A stretch of 64,000 bases of DNA, from positions 4,763,001 to 4,827,000 of the forward strand of contig NZ_CP163439.1 of assembly GCF_041052385.1 (NCBI RefSeq), written 5' to 3'. The notes beneath the pieces were generated by a model. That model was not told where the DNA came from, searched no databases, and was given only the letters and a program-made list of their open reading frames with translations. The position numbers and the translations under genes are program-made. Positions 40,106-48,565 of the stretch are shown here, piece after piece. Within the stretch, counting starts at the first letter, position 1, and the number at the start of each line of letters is the position of its first letter. The DNA is from Streptomyces sp. R28 (lineage in GTDB: Bacteria; Actinomycetota; Actinomycetes; Streptomycetales; Streptomycetaceae).

Positions 40106-42057
40106 TGGTCCTCCTCCACGACGGCCAGCAACGCGCCGACCTCCACCTGCCGGCCGAGCACGGCGTGCAAGGCGCTCAGCGTCCCTGAGACGGGCGCTGC
40201 GATCTTGTGCTGCATCTTCATCGCCTCCAGCCACAGCAGGGGCTCTCCGGCCCGTACGGCCGCTCCTACGGTCAGGCCGTCGGCGACGCGGACGACTGTC
40301 CCCGGCATGGGGGCGAGGAGGGACCCGGGGGTGTGCTGCGCGGCCGGGTCCGGGAAACGGGGCAGCGCGGTGAGGCGCGTGGCGTTGACGTGGATCTCGT
40401 CGCCGTACCTGGCGACGTCGAACTTCCTTCGTACGCCGTCCACTTCGAGTACGACCAGACGGGCGTCCGCGTGTACGACCCGGACGCCGTCGGCGACGAG
40501 GCCCTCCCGCGTGTGCCGGTAGTGGACCTCGATCTCCTCACCCGCCCTCGCGTAGCGCCTGGCCTGCGGCTGGGAGGGCACGTTGCGCCAGCCGCCGAAG
40601 CGGGAGCGGCCGTGGGCGTCGGACAGGGCCGCGGCCAGGGGGGCGTGCGGGTCGGGGGCCGGCTCGGTCAGGTCGGTCAGGTGGCGGTCGTAGAAGCCGG
40701 TGTCCATCTCGGCCGACGTGAACTCCTCGTGCCGCAGTGAGCGGACCAGGAGGTCGCGGTTGGTGACCGGGCCGTGGAGCGTCGCCCGTTCCAGGGCGCC
40801 GGCGAGTTTGCGGATCGCGCCCGCGCGCGTGGGGGCGTGGGCGACGAGCTTGGCGAGCATCGGGTCGTAGTGGACGCCGATGTCGTCGCCGTCGGCGAAG
40901 CCGGTGTCCAGCCGGACGCCCTCGGGTACGGCGAAACGGTGCAGGGTGCCGGTCTGCGGGGCCCAGTCCTGGGCCGGGTCCTCGGCGTAGAGGCGGGCCT
41001 CGACCGCGTGGCCACGCGCGCGTGGGGGCTCGGCTTCCAGGGCGTGGCCCTCGGCCACCTGGATCTGGAGGGCGACCAGGTCGATGCCGTGCACGGCTTC
41101 CGTCACGGGGTGTTCGACCTGGAGGCGGGTGTTCATCTCCAGGAAGTGGGGCTTGCCGTCGGCGACGAGGAACTCGACCGTGCCGGCACCCACGTAGTCC
41201 ACGGCACGCGCGGCGCGTACGGACAGGGCGCGCAACTCCTGCGCGAGCCCCGCGGACAGTCCGGGCGCCGGGGCCTCCTCGATGACCTTCTGGTGGCGGC
41301 GCTGGAGGGAGCAGTCGCGGGTGCCGAGGGCCCAGACCGTGCCGTGTGTGTCGGCGAGGATCTGCACCTCGACGTGGCGGCCGTTCTCCACGTACGGCTC
41401 GACGAACACCTCACCGTCGCCGAAGGCGCTCGCGGCCTCGGTGCGCGCGCTCTCCAGGGCGGCGGTCAGCTCCTCCAGGCGGCGCACGACACGCATGCCG
41501 CGCCCGCCGCCGCCCGCGGCCGCCTTCACCAGCACGGGCAGGTCGGTCTCGGTCACCTCGCCCAGGGGGGCCGGCCCCATCATCCGTTTCGCCCGCGTCT
41601 TGGACGCCATCGCCTCGATCGCCTCCGGCGGCGGGCCGATCCAGACCAGCCCCGCGTCGAGGACGGCGCGCGCGAAGTCGGCGTTCTCGGAGAGGAAGCC
41701 GTAGCCGGGGTGCACGGCGTCCGCGCCGGAGGCCACGGCCGCCTTCACGATCAGGTCGCCGTCCAGGTACGTGGCGGAGGGCGCCGCCCCCGGCAGCCGT
41801 ACCGCCGTGTCGGCCACGCGCGCGTGGAGGGCGTTCTCGTCGGCGTCCGAGTGCACGGCGACCGTCCGGATTCCCCACTCACGGCAGGTGCGGAAGATGC
41901 GGCAGGCGATCTCGCCCCGGTTGGCGACGAGCAGAGAGGTGATCGCCGAAGTTGTCGCTGAGCTGGTCGCTGAAGTTGTCGCTGACGTTGGTGTTGACGT
42001 TGTTGCTGAAGTTGTCACTGAAGGTGCCCTCACAGCATCGGTCACTGGATCCCTCAC
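40102..42057 (-). CDS. Biotin-dependent acyl-CoA carboxylase alpha subunit (methylcrotonyl/geranyl-CoA carboxylase-like)
   Basis: This 651-residue protein combines biotin carboxylase with biotin carrier. LLVANRGEIACRIFRTCREW starts the biotin carboxylase fold. HPGYGFLSENADFA, the Gly-rich ATP loop KAAAGGGGRGMRVV and HFLEMNTRLQVEHPVTE are intact, and the biotinylation site is EAMKMQHKI near the C-terminus. The first 42 residues are an abnormal Thr/Ser/Ala repeat (TTSATTSTPTSATTSAT) encoded by a 12-bp minisatellite. The GTG at 42057 overlaps the beta-subunit stop; other GTG codons follow within the next 40 bases. With the beta subunit it would carboxylate a beta-methyl-branched enoyl-CoA. Confidence 0.93.
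   Translation of the reverse strand: MRDPVTDAVRAPSVTTSATTSTPTSATTSATSSATTSAITSLLVANRGEIACRIFRTCREWGIRTVAVHSDADENALHARVADTAVRLPGAAPSATYLDGDLIVKAAVASGADAVHPGYGFLSENADFARAVLDAGLVWIGPPPEAIEAMASKTRAKRMMGPAPLGEVTETDLPVLVKAAAGGGGRGMRVVRRLEELTAALESARTEAASAFGDGEVFVEPYVENGRHVEVQILADTHGTVWALGTRDCSLQRRHQKVIEEAPAPGLSAGLAQELRALSVRAARAVDYVGAGTVEFLVADGKPHFLEMNTRLQVEHPVTEAVHGIDLVALQIQVAEGHALEAEPPRARGHAVEARLYAEDPAQDWAPQTGTLHRFAVPEGVRLDTGFADGDDIGVHYDPMLAKLVAHAPTRAGAIRKLAGALERATLHGPVTNRDLLVRSLRHEEFTSAEMDTGFYDRHLTDLTEPAPDPHAPLAAALSDAHGRSRFGGWRNVPSQPQARRYARAGEEIEVHYRHTREGLVADGVRVVHADARLVVLEVDGVRRKFDVARYGDEIHVNATRLTALPRFPDPAAQHTPGSLLAPMPGTVVRVADGLTVGAAVRAGEPLLWLEAMKMQHKIAAPVSGTLSALHAVLGRQVEVGALLAVVEEDQ
41945..42028. 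repeat. 12-bp minisatellite at the 5' end of the carboxylase gene
   Basis: Seven degenerate copies of GCTGAAGTTGTC (plus-strand sense) run without interruption and encode the Thr/Ser/Ala tail. Because 12 is a multiple of three, unit gain or loss keeps the frame. Two units are exact matches. Confidence 0.8.
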
Positions 42058-43652
42058 ATCCGGAAGACGCCGAAGCCGCCGCGCGCGCCCTCATAGGGCG
42101 CCGTGTGAATGGCGGACAGGCACATACCAAGGACGGTTCGGGTGTCGCGCGGATCTATGACGCCGTCGTCGTACAGCCGCCCTGACAGGAACATCGGCAG
42201 CGACTCCGACTCGATCTGCTGCTCCACCATGGCGCGCAGGGCGGCGTCCGCCTCCTCGTCGTACGGATGGCCCTTCGCGGCCGCCGACTGCCGGGCCACG
42301 ATCGAGAGCACGCCGGCGAGCTGCTGGGGGCCCATGACGGCCGACTTGGCGCTGGGCCAGGCGAAGAGGAAGCGGGGGTCGTAGGCGCGGCCGCACATGC
42401 CGTAGTGGCCGGCGCCGTAGGACGCACCCATGAGGACGGAGAGATGGGGCACGCGGCTGTTGCTGACCGCGTTGATCATCATGGCGCCGTGCTTGATGAT
42501 GCCGCCCTGCTCGTACTGGCTGCCCACCATGTAGCCGGTGGTGTTGTGCAGGAACAGCAGCGGGATGTCGCGCTGGTTGGCGAGCTGGATGAACTGGGCG
42601 GCCTTCTGGGACTCCTCGCTGAACAGGACCCCCTGGGCGTTCGCCAGCACGCCGATCGGATAGCTGTGGAGGGCCGCCCAGCCGGTGGTCAGGCTCGTGC
42701 CGTACATCGGCTTGAACTCGTCGAAGTCCGAGGCGTCGACGATGCGGGCGATGACCTCGCGCGGGTCGAAGGGGGTCTTGAGGTCGCCGGGGACGATGCC
42801 GAGGAGTTCGTCGGCGGAGTACTTGGGGGCTTCGGCGGGGCCCGGATCGCCGTACGCCTTGCGGTGGTTGAGGCGGGCGACCACGCGACGTGCCTGCCGC
42901 AACGCGTCCGGCTCGTCGGCCGCGAAGTAGTCGGCGAGACCCGACACGCGCGCGTGCATCTGCGCGCCGCCCAGCGACTCGTCGTCGCTCTCCTCGCCGG
43001 TCGCCATCTTCACCAGGGGCGGACCGCCGAGGAACACCTTGGCGCGCTCCTTGACCATGATCACGTGGTCGGACATGCCGGGGACGTACGCGCCGCCTGC
43101 GGTCGAGTTGCCGAAGACGACCGCGACGGTGGGGATCCCGGCCGCCGACAGCCGTGTCAGGTCCCGGAAGATGGCGCCTCCGGGGATGAAGATCTCCTTC
43201 TGGGACGGCAGGTCGGCACCGCCCGACTCGACGAGGTTGATGACCGGCAGCCGGTTGGCGAGGGCGATGTCGTTCGCGCGCAGGGCCTTCTTCAGCGACC
43301 AGGGATTGCTCGCTCCCCCGCGCACGGTCGGGTCGTTGGCGGTGATCAGGCACTCCACGCCCTCGACGACCCCGATGCCGGTGACGAGGGACGCGCCGAC
43401 CGTGTAGTCGCTGCCCCAGGCGGCCAGCGGCGACAGCTCCAGGAACGGCGTGTCGGGGTCGAGGAGCAGCTCGATGCGCTCGCGCGCGAGGAGCTTGCCG
43501 CGCCCCCGATGCCGTTCGACGTACTTCTGCCCGCCGCCCGCGAGGGCCTTGGCGTGCTCGGCGTCGAGGTCGGCGAGCTTGGCGAGCATGGTCTCGCGGT
43601 TGGCCGCGTAGTCGGGGCTCTTCGTGTCCAGGGAAGAGGCGAGGGTCGTCAC
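42054..43652 (-). CDS. Acyl-CoA carboxylase carboxyltransferase (beta) subunit
   Basis: This 532-residue carboxyltransferase of the methylcrotonyl-CoA/geranyl-CoA carboxylase type has crotonase-fold halves. Motifs are GGGQKYVERHRGRGKLLARE, NPWSLKKALRANDIALANRL, FGNSTAGGAYVPGMSDHVIM, FLGGPPLVKMATGEE and the late GASYGAGHYGMCGRAYDPRF. It transfers carboxylate from biotin to the gamma position of a branched enoyl-CoA. The GTG at 43652 has GGAG eight bases upstream and overlaps the AtuA-like stop as GTGA. Whether the substrate is methylcrotonyl-, geranyl- or another CoA ester depends on the acyl-pocket residue, which I could not assign without alignment. Confidence 0.93.
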   Translation of the reverse strand: MTTLASSLDTKSPDYAANRETMLAKLADLDAEHAKALAGGGQKYVERHRGRGKLLARERIELLLDPDTPFLELSPLAAWGSDYTVGASLVTGIGVVEGVECLITANDPTVRGGASNPWSLKKALRANDIALANRLPVINLVESGGADLPSQKEIFIPGGAIFRDLTRLSAAGIPTVAVVFGNSTAGGAYVPGMSDHVIMVKERAKVFLGGPPLVKMATGEESDDESLGGAQMHARVSGLADYFAADEPDALRQARRVVARLNHRKAYGDPGPAEAPKYSADELLGIVPGDLKTPFDPREVIARIVDASDFDEFKPMYGTSLTTGWAALHSYPIGVLANAQGVLFSEESQKAAQFIQLANQRDIPLLFLHNTTGYMVGSQYEQGGIIKHGAMMINAVSNSRVPHLSVLMGASYGAGHYGMCGRAYDPRFLFAWPSAKSAVMGPQQLAGVLSIVARQSAAAKGHPYDEEADAALRAMVEQQIESESLPMFLSGRLYDDGVIDPRDTRTVLGMCLSAIHTAPYEGARGGFGVFRM

Positions 43653-45400
43653 AGGAGGATCTCCGGGATGTCGAGGTGGCGGCTGCGCAGCCATTCGCCG
43701 AGGGCCTTGGCCTGTGGGTCGAAGCGGTGCTGGGCGGCGACGCCCTCGCCGAGGATCCCTTCGACTACGAAGTTGAGGGCGCGGAGGTGGGGAAGCGGGT
43801 GCCGGGTGACCTTCAGCTGCCCGGCTTCCGGGATCAGCTGCCGGAATCTGTCGGCCGTGAGCTCATGCGCGAGCCAGCGCCAGGCGTCGTCCGTCCGAAC
43901 CCAGACACCGACATTGGCGTTCCCGCCTTTGTCCCCGCTGCGGGCGCCGGCGACGAGGCCGAGGGGGGCGCGCTTCGTGGGCGCGGGTGGCAGCGGCTCC
44001 GGTAGGGGCTCCGGTAGGGGCGGCTCCGGTACATCGTCGAGTCCGGCCGTGTCGTGGGCCGGCGGTACGTGGGCCGGCGGTATGTGGGCCGGCGGTATGT
44101 GGGCCGGCGGCACAGGAACCCGGCGTCCGTCGTGGAGGACGGCCACATGGTCGACGGCACCATGGGGGACGTACACATCCTCGAAGACCCCATAGGGCGA
44201 GCCCTTTCCGGGTGGTGCGAGCACATGGAAGCCGGGGTAACTGGCGAGCGCCAGCTCCACGGCGGCCCCGCTCAGCGCCCGTCCGACGACCGCTTGGTCC
44301 GCGTCGCGTACGACCAGCCGCAGCAGCGCGCTCGCCATCTCCTCGGTCGGGGCGTCGGGCCGGTCGGTGCGGACGAGCTCCCAACGGACTTCGGCGGGCG
44401 GCGACTTGGCGAACGCGTCCGTCATCTGCTCGCGCACGAGAGCGGCCTTGGCCTCGATGTCGAGGCCGGTGAGCACGAAGGCGACCTCGTTCCGGAAGCC
44501 GCCGAGGCGGTTGACGCCGACCTTCAGCGTCGGGGGCGGCGCCTCGCCCCGTACGCCCTCGATGCGGACGCGATCCGGCCCGTCCTGCAGCAGCCGTACG
44601 GTGTCGAGGCGGGTGGTGACATCCGGCCCCGCGTACCGGGCACCCGCCGTCTCGTACAGCAGCTGGGCCGTCACCGTGCCGACGTCGACGAAGCCGCCCG
44701 TGCCGGGGTGCTTGGTGATGACGCTGGTGCCGTCCCCGTGGAGCTCGGCCAGTGGGAAGCCGGGGCGACGGAGGTCGCGCCCCTCCTCGTGGAAGAAGGC
44801 GTAGTTGCCGCCGGTCGCCTGCGCCCCGCACTCCAGCACATGCCCGGCGACGACCGCGCCCGCGAGCCGGTCGTACTCCCCCGGCCCCCACCCGAAGTGG
44901 GCGGCGGCGGGCCCCGTGACCAGGGCGGCGTCCGTCACCCGCCCGGTGACCACGATGTCCGCGCCCTCTCGCAGGCAGGCGGCGATGCCGAAGCCGCCGA
45001 GGTAGGCGTGGGCGGCGAGGCTGCCCGGGGTGGCGGCGGTGAGGTCGTCACCCTCGACATGGGCGACCCGGACGGGGATGCCCAGGCGATCGGCCAACTG
45101 CCGTACGGCGTCTGCCAGTCCGTCCGGATTGAGACCGCCCGCGTTGGCGACGATCCGGACGCCCCGCTCGTGCGCGAGCCCCAGGCACTCCTCCAGCTGC
45201 CGCAGGAAGGTGCGGGCGTATCCGGCGCCGGGGTCCTTCAGCCGGTCCCGGCCGAGGATCAGCATGGTCAGTTCGGCGAGGTAGTCGCCGGTCAGGACGT
45301 CCAGTTCGCCGCCGGTGAGCATCTCGCGCATGGCGTCGAAACGGTCGCCGTAGAAGCCGGAGGCGTTGCCGATCCGCAGGGGACGGGGCGTGGGCGTCAC
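43649..45400 (-). CDS. AtuA-like protein (acyclic terpene utilisation family)
   Basis: This 583-residue protein has two domains. An N-terminal AtuA/DUF1446 domain of about 440 residues contains LRIGNASGFYGDRFDAMREM, GDYLAELTMLILGRDR, VANAGGLNPDGLADAV and GRVTDAALVTGP. A C-terminal ferredoxin-like AtuA-associated domain contains VAGARSGDKGGNANVGVWVR. The linker is a proline-rich repeat (PPAHIPPAHIPPAH) encoded by four 15-bp units. In Pseudomonas atuA is the first gene of the citronellol/geraniol operon and is essential there, but its chemistry is not known. The GTG at 45400 overlaps the upstream TIGR03084 stop. The strict operon context supports the name. Confidence 0.88.
   Translation of the reverse strand: MTPTPRPLRIGNASGFYGDRFDAMREMLTGGELDVLTGDYLAELTMLILGRDRLKDPGAGYARTFLRQLEECLGLAHERGVRIVANAGGLNPDGLADAVRQLADRLGIPVRVAHVEGDDLTAATPGSLAAHAYLGGFGIAACLREGADIVVTGRVTDAALVTGPAAAHFGWGPGEYDRLAGAVVAGHVLECGAQATGGNYAFFHEEGRDLRRPGFPLAELHGDGTSVITKHPGTGGFVDVGTVTAQLLYETAGARYAGPDVTTRLDTVRLLQDGPDRVRIEGVRGEAPPPTLKVGVNRLGGFRNEVAFVLTGLDIEAKAALVREQMTDAFAKSPPAEVRWELVRTDRPDAPTEEMASALLRLVVRDADQAVVGRALSGAAVELALASYPGFHVLAPPGKGSPYGVFEDVYVPHGAVDHVAVLHDGRRVPVPPAHIPPAHIPPAHVPPAHDTAGLDDVPEPPLPEPLPEPLPPAPTKRAPLGLVAGARSGDKGGNANVGVWVRTDDAWRWLAHELTADRFRQLIPEAGQLKVTRHPLPHLRALNFVVEGILGEGVAAQHRFDPQAKALGEWLRSRHLDIPEILL
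44054..44113. repeat. 15-bp tandem repeat in the AtuA-like gene
   Basis: Four copies of GTGGGCCGGCGGTAT (the last ends GGCAC, the first ends TAC) encode PPAHI/PPAHV linker units. The middle two units are identical. Confidence 0.8.
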
Positions 45401-46191
45401 TGAGCGGCCCCCTTCGGCACGCGGCCCTTGCCGGGCGGGCCCGCGAAGACCTGGGCGATGTCGAACCAGCGGTCGGCGTCCTCGCCCTCGGCACGCAGGG
45501 CGAGATCGGAGCGGTGGGCCCGCTGGGTGACCAGGAGGCAGAAGTCGAGAGCGGGGCCGGTCACGCGCTGGGAGGCGTCTTCGGGACCGTAGGTCCACAA
45601 CTCGCCGGACGGTGAGACGAGTTCGACGCGGAATTCTTCGAGCGGCGCGGGGAGTCCGTGCACGCCGAAGGCGAAGTCCCGGGTCCGCACCCCGATCCGC
45701 ACCACATGCTTCAGCCGGTCGGTAGGTGCGCGCACCACACCCAGTGCGTCGGCGACGTCCAGACCGTGGGCCCAGGTCTCCATAAGTCGGGCCGTCGCCA
45801 TGGAGGCGGACGACATGGGCGGGCCGTACCAGGGGAAGCGGGCGCCCTGTGGCGCCTCACGCAAGGCCGCATCGAGGGCGACCCGCCCATCCCGCCACCG
45901 CGCCAGCAGCTCGGCCGGCGGGAGACCGGCCCCCTCCTCGGCCCCCTCGTCGACGAACGAACCCGGGGTGGCCAGCGCCTTCTCCACCAGTGCGTGGAAC
46001 GCGTCCACGTCGGTCACCGCCAGCAGCGCCGAGTGGTCCGTCCAGGCGAGGTGCGCGATCTGGTGGGCGACGCACCAGCCGGGCGCGGGTGTCGCCCGTG
46101 CCCACTGCTCGGGACTCAACTCGGCCACGAGCCGGTCGAGTTCCTCGCTCTCCTCGCGCAGATCGTCGAACACGGGCCTGAGATCGGACAC
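45397..46191 (-). CDS. TIGR03084 family protein (DinB/maleylpyruvate-isomerase-like metal-binding)
   Basis: This 264-residue actinobacterial protein of the DinB/MDMPI fold has the conserved N-terminal helix FDDLREESEELDRLVAELSP, the segment GWCVAHQIAHLAWTDHSA with candidate metal-binding His residues, and ETWAHGLDVADALGV with a third. Such proteins bind a metal through three His residues and may act with mycothiol. The GTG at 46191 follows GGGGAG; longer in-frame starts run into the promoter. As first gene of the atu-like operon it could handle a reactive intermediate, but no activity is established. Confidence 0.87.
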   Translation of the reverse strand: MSDLRPVFDDLREESEELDRLVAELSPEQWARATPAPGWCVAHQIAHLAWTDHSALLAVTDVDAFHALVEKALATPGSFVDEGAEEGAGLPPAELLARWRDGRVALDAALREAPQGARFPWYGPPMSSASMATARLMETWAHGLDVADALGVVRAPTDRLKHVVRIGVRTRDFAFGVHGLPAPLEEFRVELVSPSGELWTYGPEDASQRVTGPALDFCLLVTQRAHRSDLALRAEGEDADRWFDIAQVFAGPPGKGRVPKGAAQ

Positions 46192-46269
46192 GGTGCGCTC
46201 CCCTCGGGGCACGGCGGTGTGCGGGGTGGTGCGGCGTGGTGAGGAGCATGGCAGTGGAGAAGAAAACAA

Positions 46270-46283
46270 GCAAGCACGCTTGC
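46270..46283. promoter_or_regulatory. Palindromic operator of the atu-like operon
   Basis: GCAAGCACGCTTGC is a palindrome of two perfect 6-bp arms around AC, set in AT-rich DNA (AAAACAA before and ATTAATT after). It lies 79 bp upstream of the first operon gene and 130 bp from the divergent membrane protein gene. It is a good candidate for the operon's TetR regulator. Confidence 0.6.
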
Positions 46284-46412
46284 ATTAATTCGGAAGTGTT
46301 CACGCGGGGAAGGGTGTGGGTGTGGATGTGACGCGCGATCAATACACTCGGCCGTCGCGCCTGTCGCATCAGCAACGCAACGCGTGAGTCACGCATCGGG
46401 GGAAGCACGACG

Positions 46413-47360
46413 ATGAGCAACTGGAACCCGGGCGGGCAGCCGCCCTACGACCCGCACGGGCAACAGCCGTTCCCGCCGCAGCCCGGGCCGTTTCCGCAGC
46501 AGCCGGGACCGTTTTCACCGCAGCCCGGGTCGTACCCGCCGCCGCACCCCTACGCGCCGCACCCCCATCCGCCCTACCCGCCGTACCCAGTGCCGCCGAC
46601 GCCCGCACCACCCGGGCCCTTCATGCGGCTGTGGCAGAAGATCGGGCCCATCCACACCGCGCGCAGGGTCTTCAAGCCGTCCAGGCCTGGGATCGTCGAG
46701 GACCCCGTGGTGGCCCGCATGCAGAAGATCCGCACCTATGTGGGGCTGGCTGCGATGGTGTGGCTGTCGGTCACATACAAGATCACCAAATCGATGAGCG
46801 ACGTCGCCGACGACCGGCTCAACCAGTCCTGGATCAGCGTCCTGGTGCTGTGCGTGACCTTCCCGGTCGTCGTGGGTGTCCTGCTCGCGCTCGCCTCCCC
46901 TGAGGCCCGGCGGGAGTTGCTGCGCCGGAGCGCCAAGTGCTTCGGCGCGATGGTCGCCCTGGTGGCCGCGGTCTTCGTGTTCCCGGCCTCCGTGCTCACG
47001 GGCTTCGTCGAGGGCCGTTTCGCCACCAGCCCGGTGATGTCCGTCCTCACCTACACCGGCATCGCGCTCACCTTCGTGTGGGTGCTGCCCTTCGTCATCT
47101 GGGGCATCGGCCTGGCCCTCATCCATGTGTTCCGCACCGCCGACATCCACGAGGCGATGCCGCCGCTGCTGGCGATGGCGCTGGTGTGGGAGATGGCGCT
47201 GATCGACCTGTTCACGGACGCTTACGCGGGCGTGCCGGTGCCGGTCCGCATCGTGTTCACGCTCGGCGGCCCCGTCTCGGTGACCGCGGTGGGTCTGTGG
47301 GAACTGCGCCGACTGCGCGTCCATCACGGCCGTGGGATCCAGGGGTTGCTGATGCGCTAG
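46413..47360 (+). CDS. Proline-rich N-terminal polytopic membrane protein
   Basis: This 315-residue protein has no recognised family domain. Residues 1-70 are almost entirely Pro, Gln, Gly, His and Tyr (QQPFPPQPGPFPQQPGPF), a disordered cytoplasmic tail common in Streptomyces membrane proteins. Residues about 110-290 hold five or six hydrophobic segments, such as WISVLVLCVTFPVVVGVLLA and VSVLTYTGIALTFVWVLPF. The ATG at 46413 follows GGGGGAA. It diverges from the atu-like operon. Function is unknown. Confidence 0.8.
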   Translation: MSNWNPGGQPPYDPHGQQPFPPQPGPFPQQPGPFSPQPGSYPPPHPYAPHPHPPYPPYPVPPTPAPPGPFMRLWQKIGPIHTARRVFKPSRPGIVEDPVVARMQKIRTYVGLAAMVWLSVTYKITKSMSDVADDRLNQSWISVLVLCVTFPVVVGVLLALASPEARRELLRRSAKCFGAMVALVAAVFVFPASVLTGFVEGRFATSPVMSVLTYTGIALTFVWVLPFVIWGIGLALIHVFRTADIHEAMPPLLAMALVWEMALIDLFTDAYAGVPVPVRIVFTLGGPVSVTAVGLWELRRLRVHHGRGIQGLLMR

Positions 47361-47401
47361 CCCCGGCCGCGGGGGCGCCGAGCGCCGGGGCGCGAACGCG
47401 C

Positions 47402-48406
47402 CTAGTCGTTCGGAACGGCTTTCGCCTTCCCCTGACCCTCCTTCCCCTGACCCTTCCGCCGCCCCACCTTCCGCAGACCCGCGTCCCCCCGGCCCACCTG
47501 CGTGCGCACGGCCCCCATGCTTGCCGCGATGACCAGGGCGATCGCCAGGGCCTGCAGGGCGGAGAGGGCCTGGTCGAGGATGAGGAAGCCGGCGGTGGCG
47601 GCGAGGGCCGGCTCGAGGCTCATCAGGACGGCGAAGGTCGCTGCGGGCAGCCGGCGCAGGGCGAGGAGTTCGAGGGTGTAGGGGAGGACCGAGGAGAGGA
47701 TGGCCACGGCCGCGCCCAGTCCGAGGGTCACGGGATCGGTGAGCTTCATGCCCGATTCGGCGATGCCCAAGGGGAGGAAGAGCACGGCGCCCACGGCCAT
47801 CGCGAGCGCCAGCCCGTCGGCCTGTGGGAAGCGTCGGCCCGTGCGGGCGCTGAAGATTATGTAGGCCGCCCACATGGCGCCGGCCCCCAGGGCAAAGGCG
47901 ACACCAATGGGGTCGAGGCTGCCGAAGCCTCCGCCACCGAGGAGGAAGACACCGGCCAGGGCGAGCCCGGCCCAGAGGACGTTGATCGCACGACGCGAGG
48001 ACAGGACGGACAGGGCGAGCGGGCCGAGCACCTCGAGGGTGACCGCCGGGCCGAGCGGGATACGGGCGACCGACTGGTAGAAGAGGCCGTTCATCGCGGC
48101 CATGGTGGTACCGAAGACGATCACCGTGGCCCAGTCGGTACGCGAGTGACCGCGCAGGCGCGGCCGGCAGACCAGCAGCAGGACGACCGCCGCCACCAGC
48201 AGCCGTAGCGCCACCACACCGAGCGCACCGGCCCGCGGCATCAGGCTCACCGCCAGGGCGCCGCCGAACTGCACCGAGACGCCTCCGGCGAACACCAGGC
48301 CCACCGGGCCGAGGGAGCCCCAGCGGCGCGGGGCTCCGACCATCGGCTCGGGGACGGGCCGGGTGGGGGTCGCTGCGGGTGTTGCGGTGGCTTCAGGGGT
48401 GCTCAC
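47402..48406 (-). CDS. EamA/DMT-family transporter (RhtA-like)
   Basis: This 334-residue transporter has two EamA repeats totalling about ten transmembrane helices (GLVFAGGVSVQFGGALAVSL, VTLEVLGPLALSVLSSRRAI, FAVLMSLEPALAATAGFLIL). The motif around the eighth helix matches RhtA-type amino-acid/metabolite exporters. The C-terminal tail is Lys/Gly-rich with a repeat (KGQGKEGQGKAK). The substrate is unknown. It converges on the proline-rich membrane protein with 41 bp between, in which no terminator hairpin stands out. Confidence 0.88.
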   Translation of the reverse strand: MSTPEATATPAATPTRPVPEPMVGAPRRWGSLGPVGLVFAGGVSVQFGGALAVSLMPRAGALGVVALRLLVAAVVLLLVCRPRLRGHSRTDWATVIVFGTTMAAMNGLFYQSVARIPLGPAVTLEVLGPLALSVLSSRRAINVLWAGLALAGVFLLGGGGFGSLDPIGVAFALGAGAMWAAYIIFSARTGRRFPQADGLALAMAVGAVLFLPLGIAESGMKLTDPVTLGLGAAVAILSSVLPYTLELLALRRLPAATFAVLMSLEPALAATAGFLILDQALSALQALAIALVIAASMGAVRTQVGRGDAGLRKVGRRKGQGKEGQGKAKAVPND

Positions 48407-48565
48407 GGGCGTTCCAGGGCTCGACTCGGGGGTTCGTATTGTTCATCGTGCTGTACTGCCTGGTCCAGGGTATTGGACATGGTCAGGTGTGTGAACCCAT
48501 TACGCCGCTGTCTCAGAGTGTGGCCGAGTGAATTCGGAGCGAGGGGCCGACCGGGGGCGGGCGAA

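Noticed and set aside
41879..42130. A minus-strand frame with repeated SDNF tetrapeptides
   Set aside because: This is the 12-bp minisatellite read in the wrong frame; the carboxylase frame explains it.
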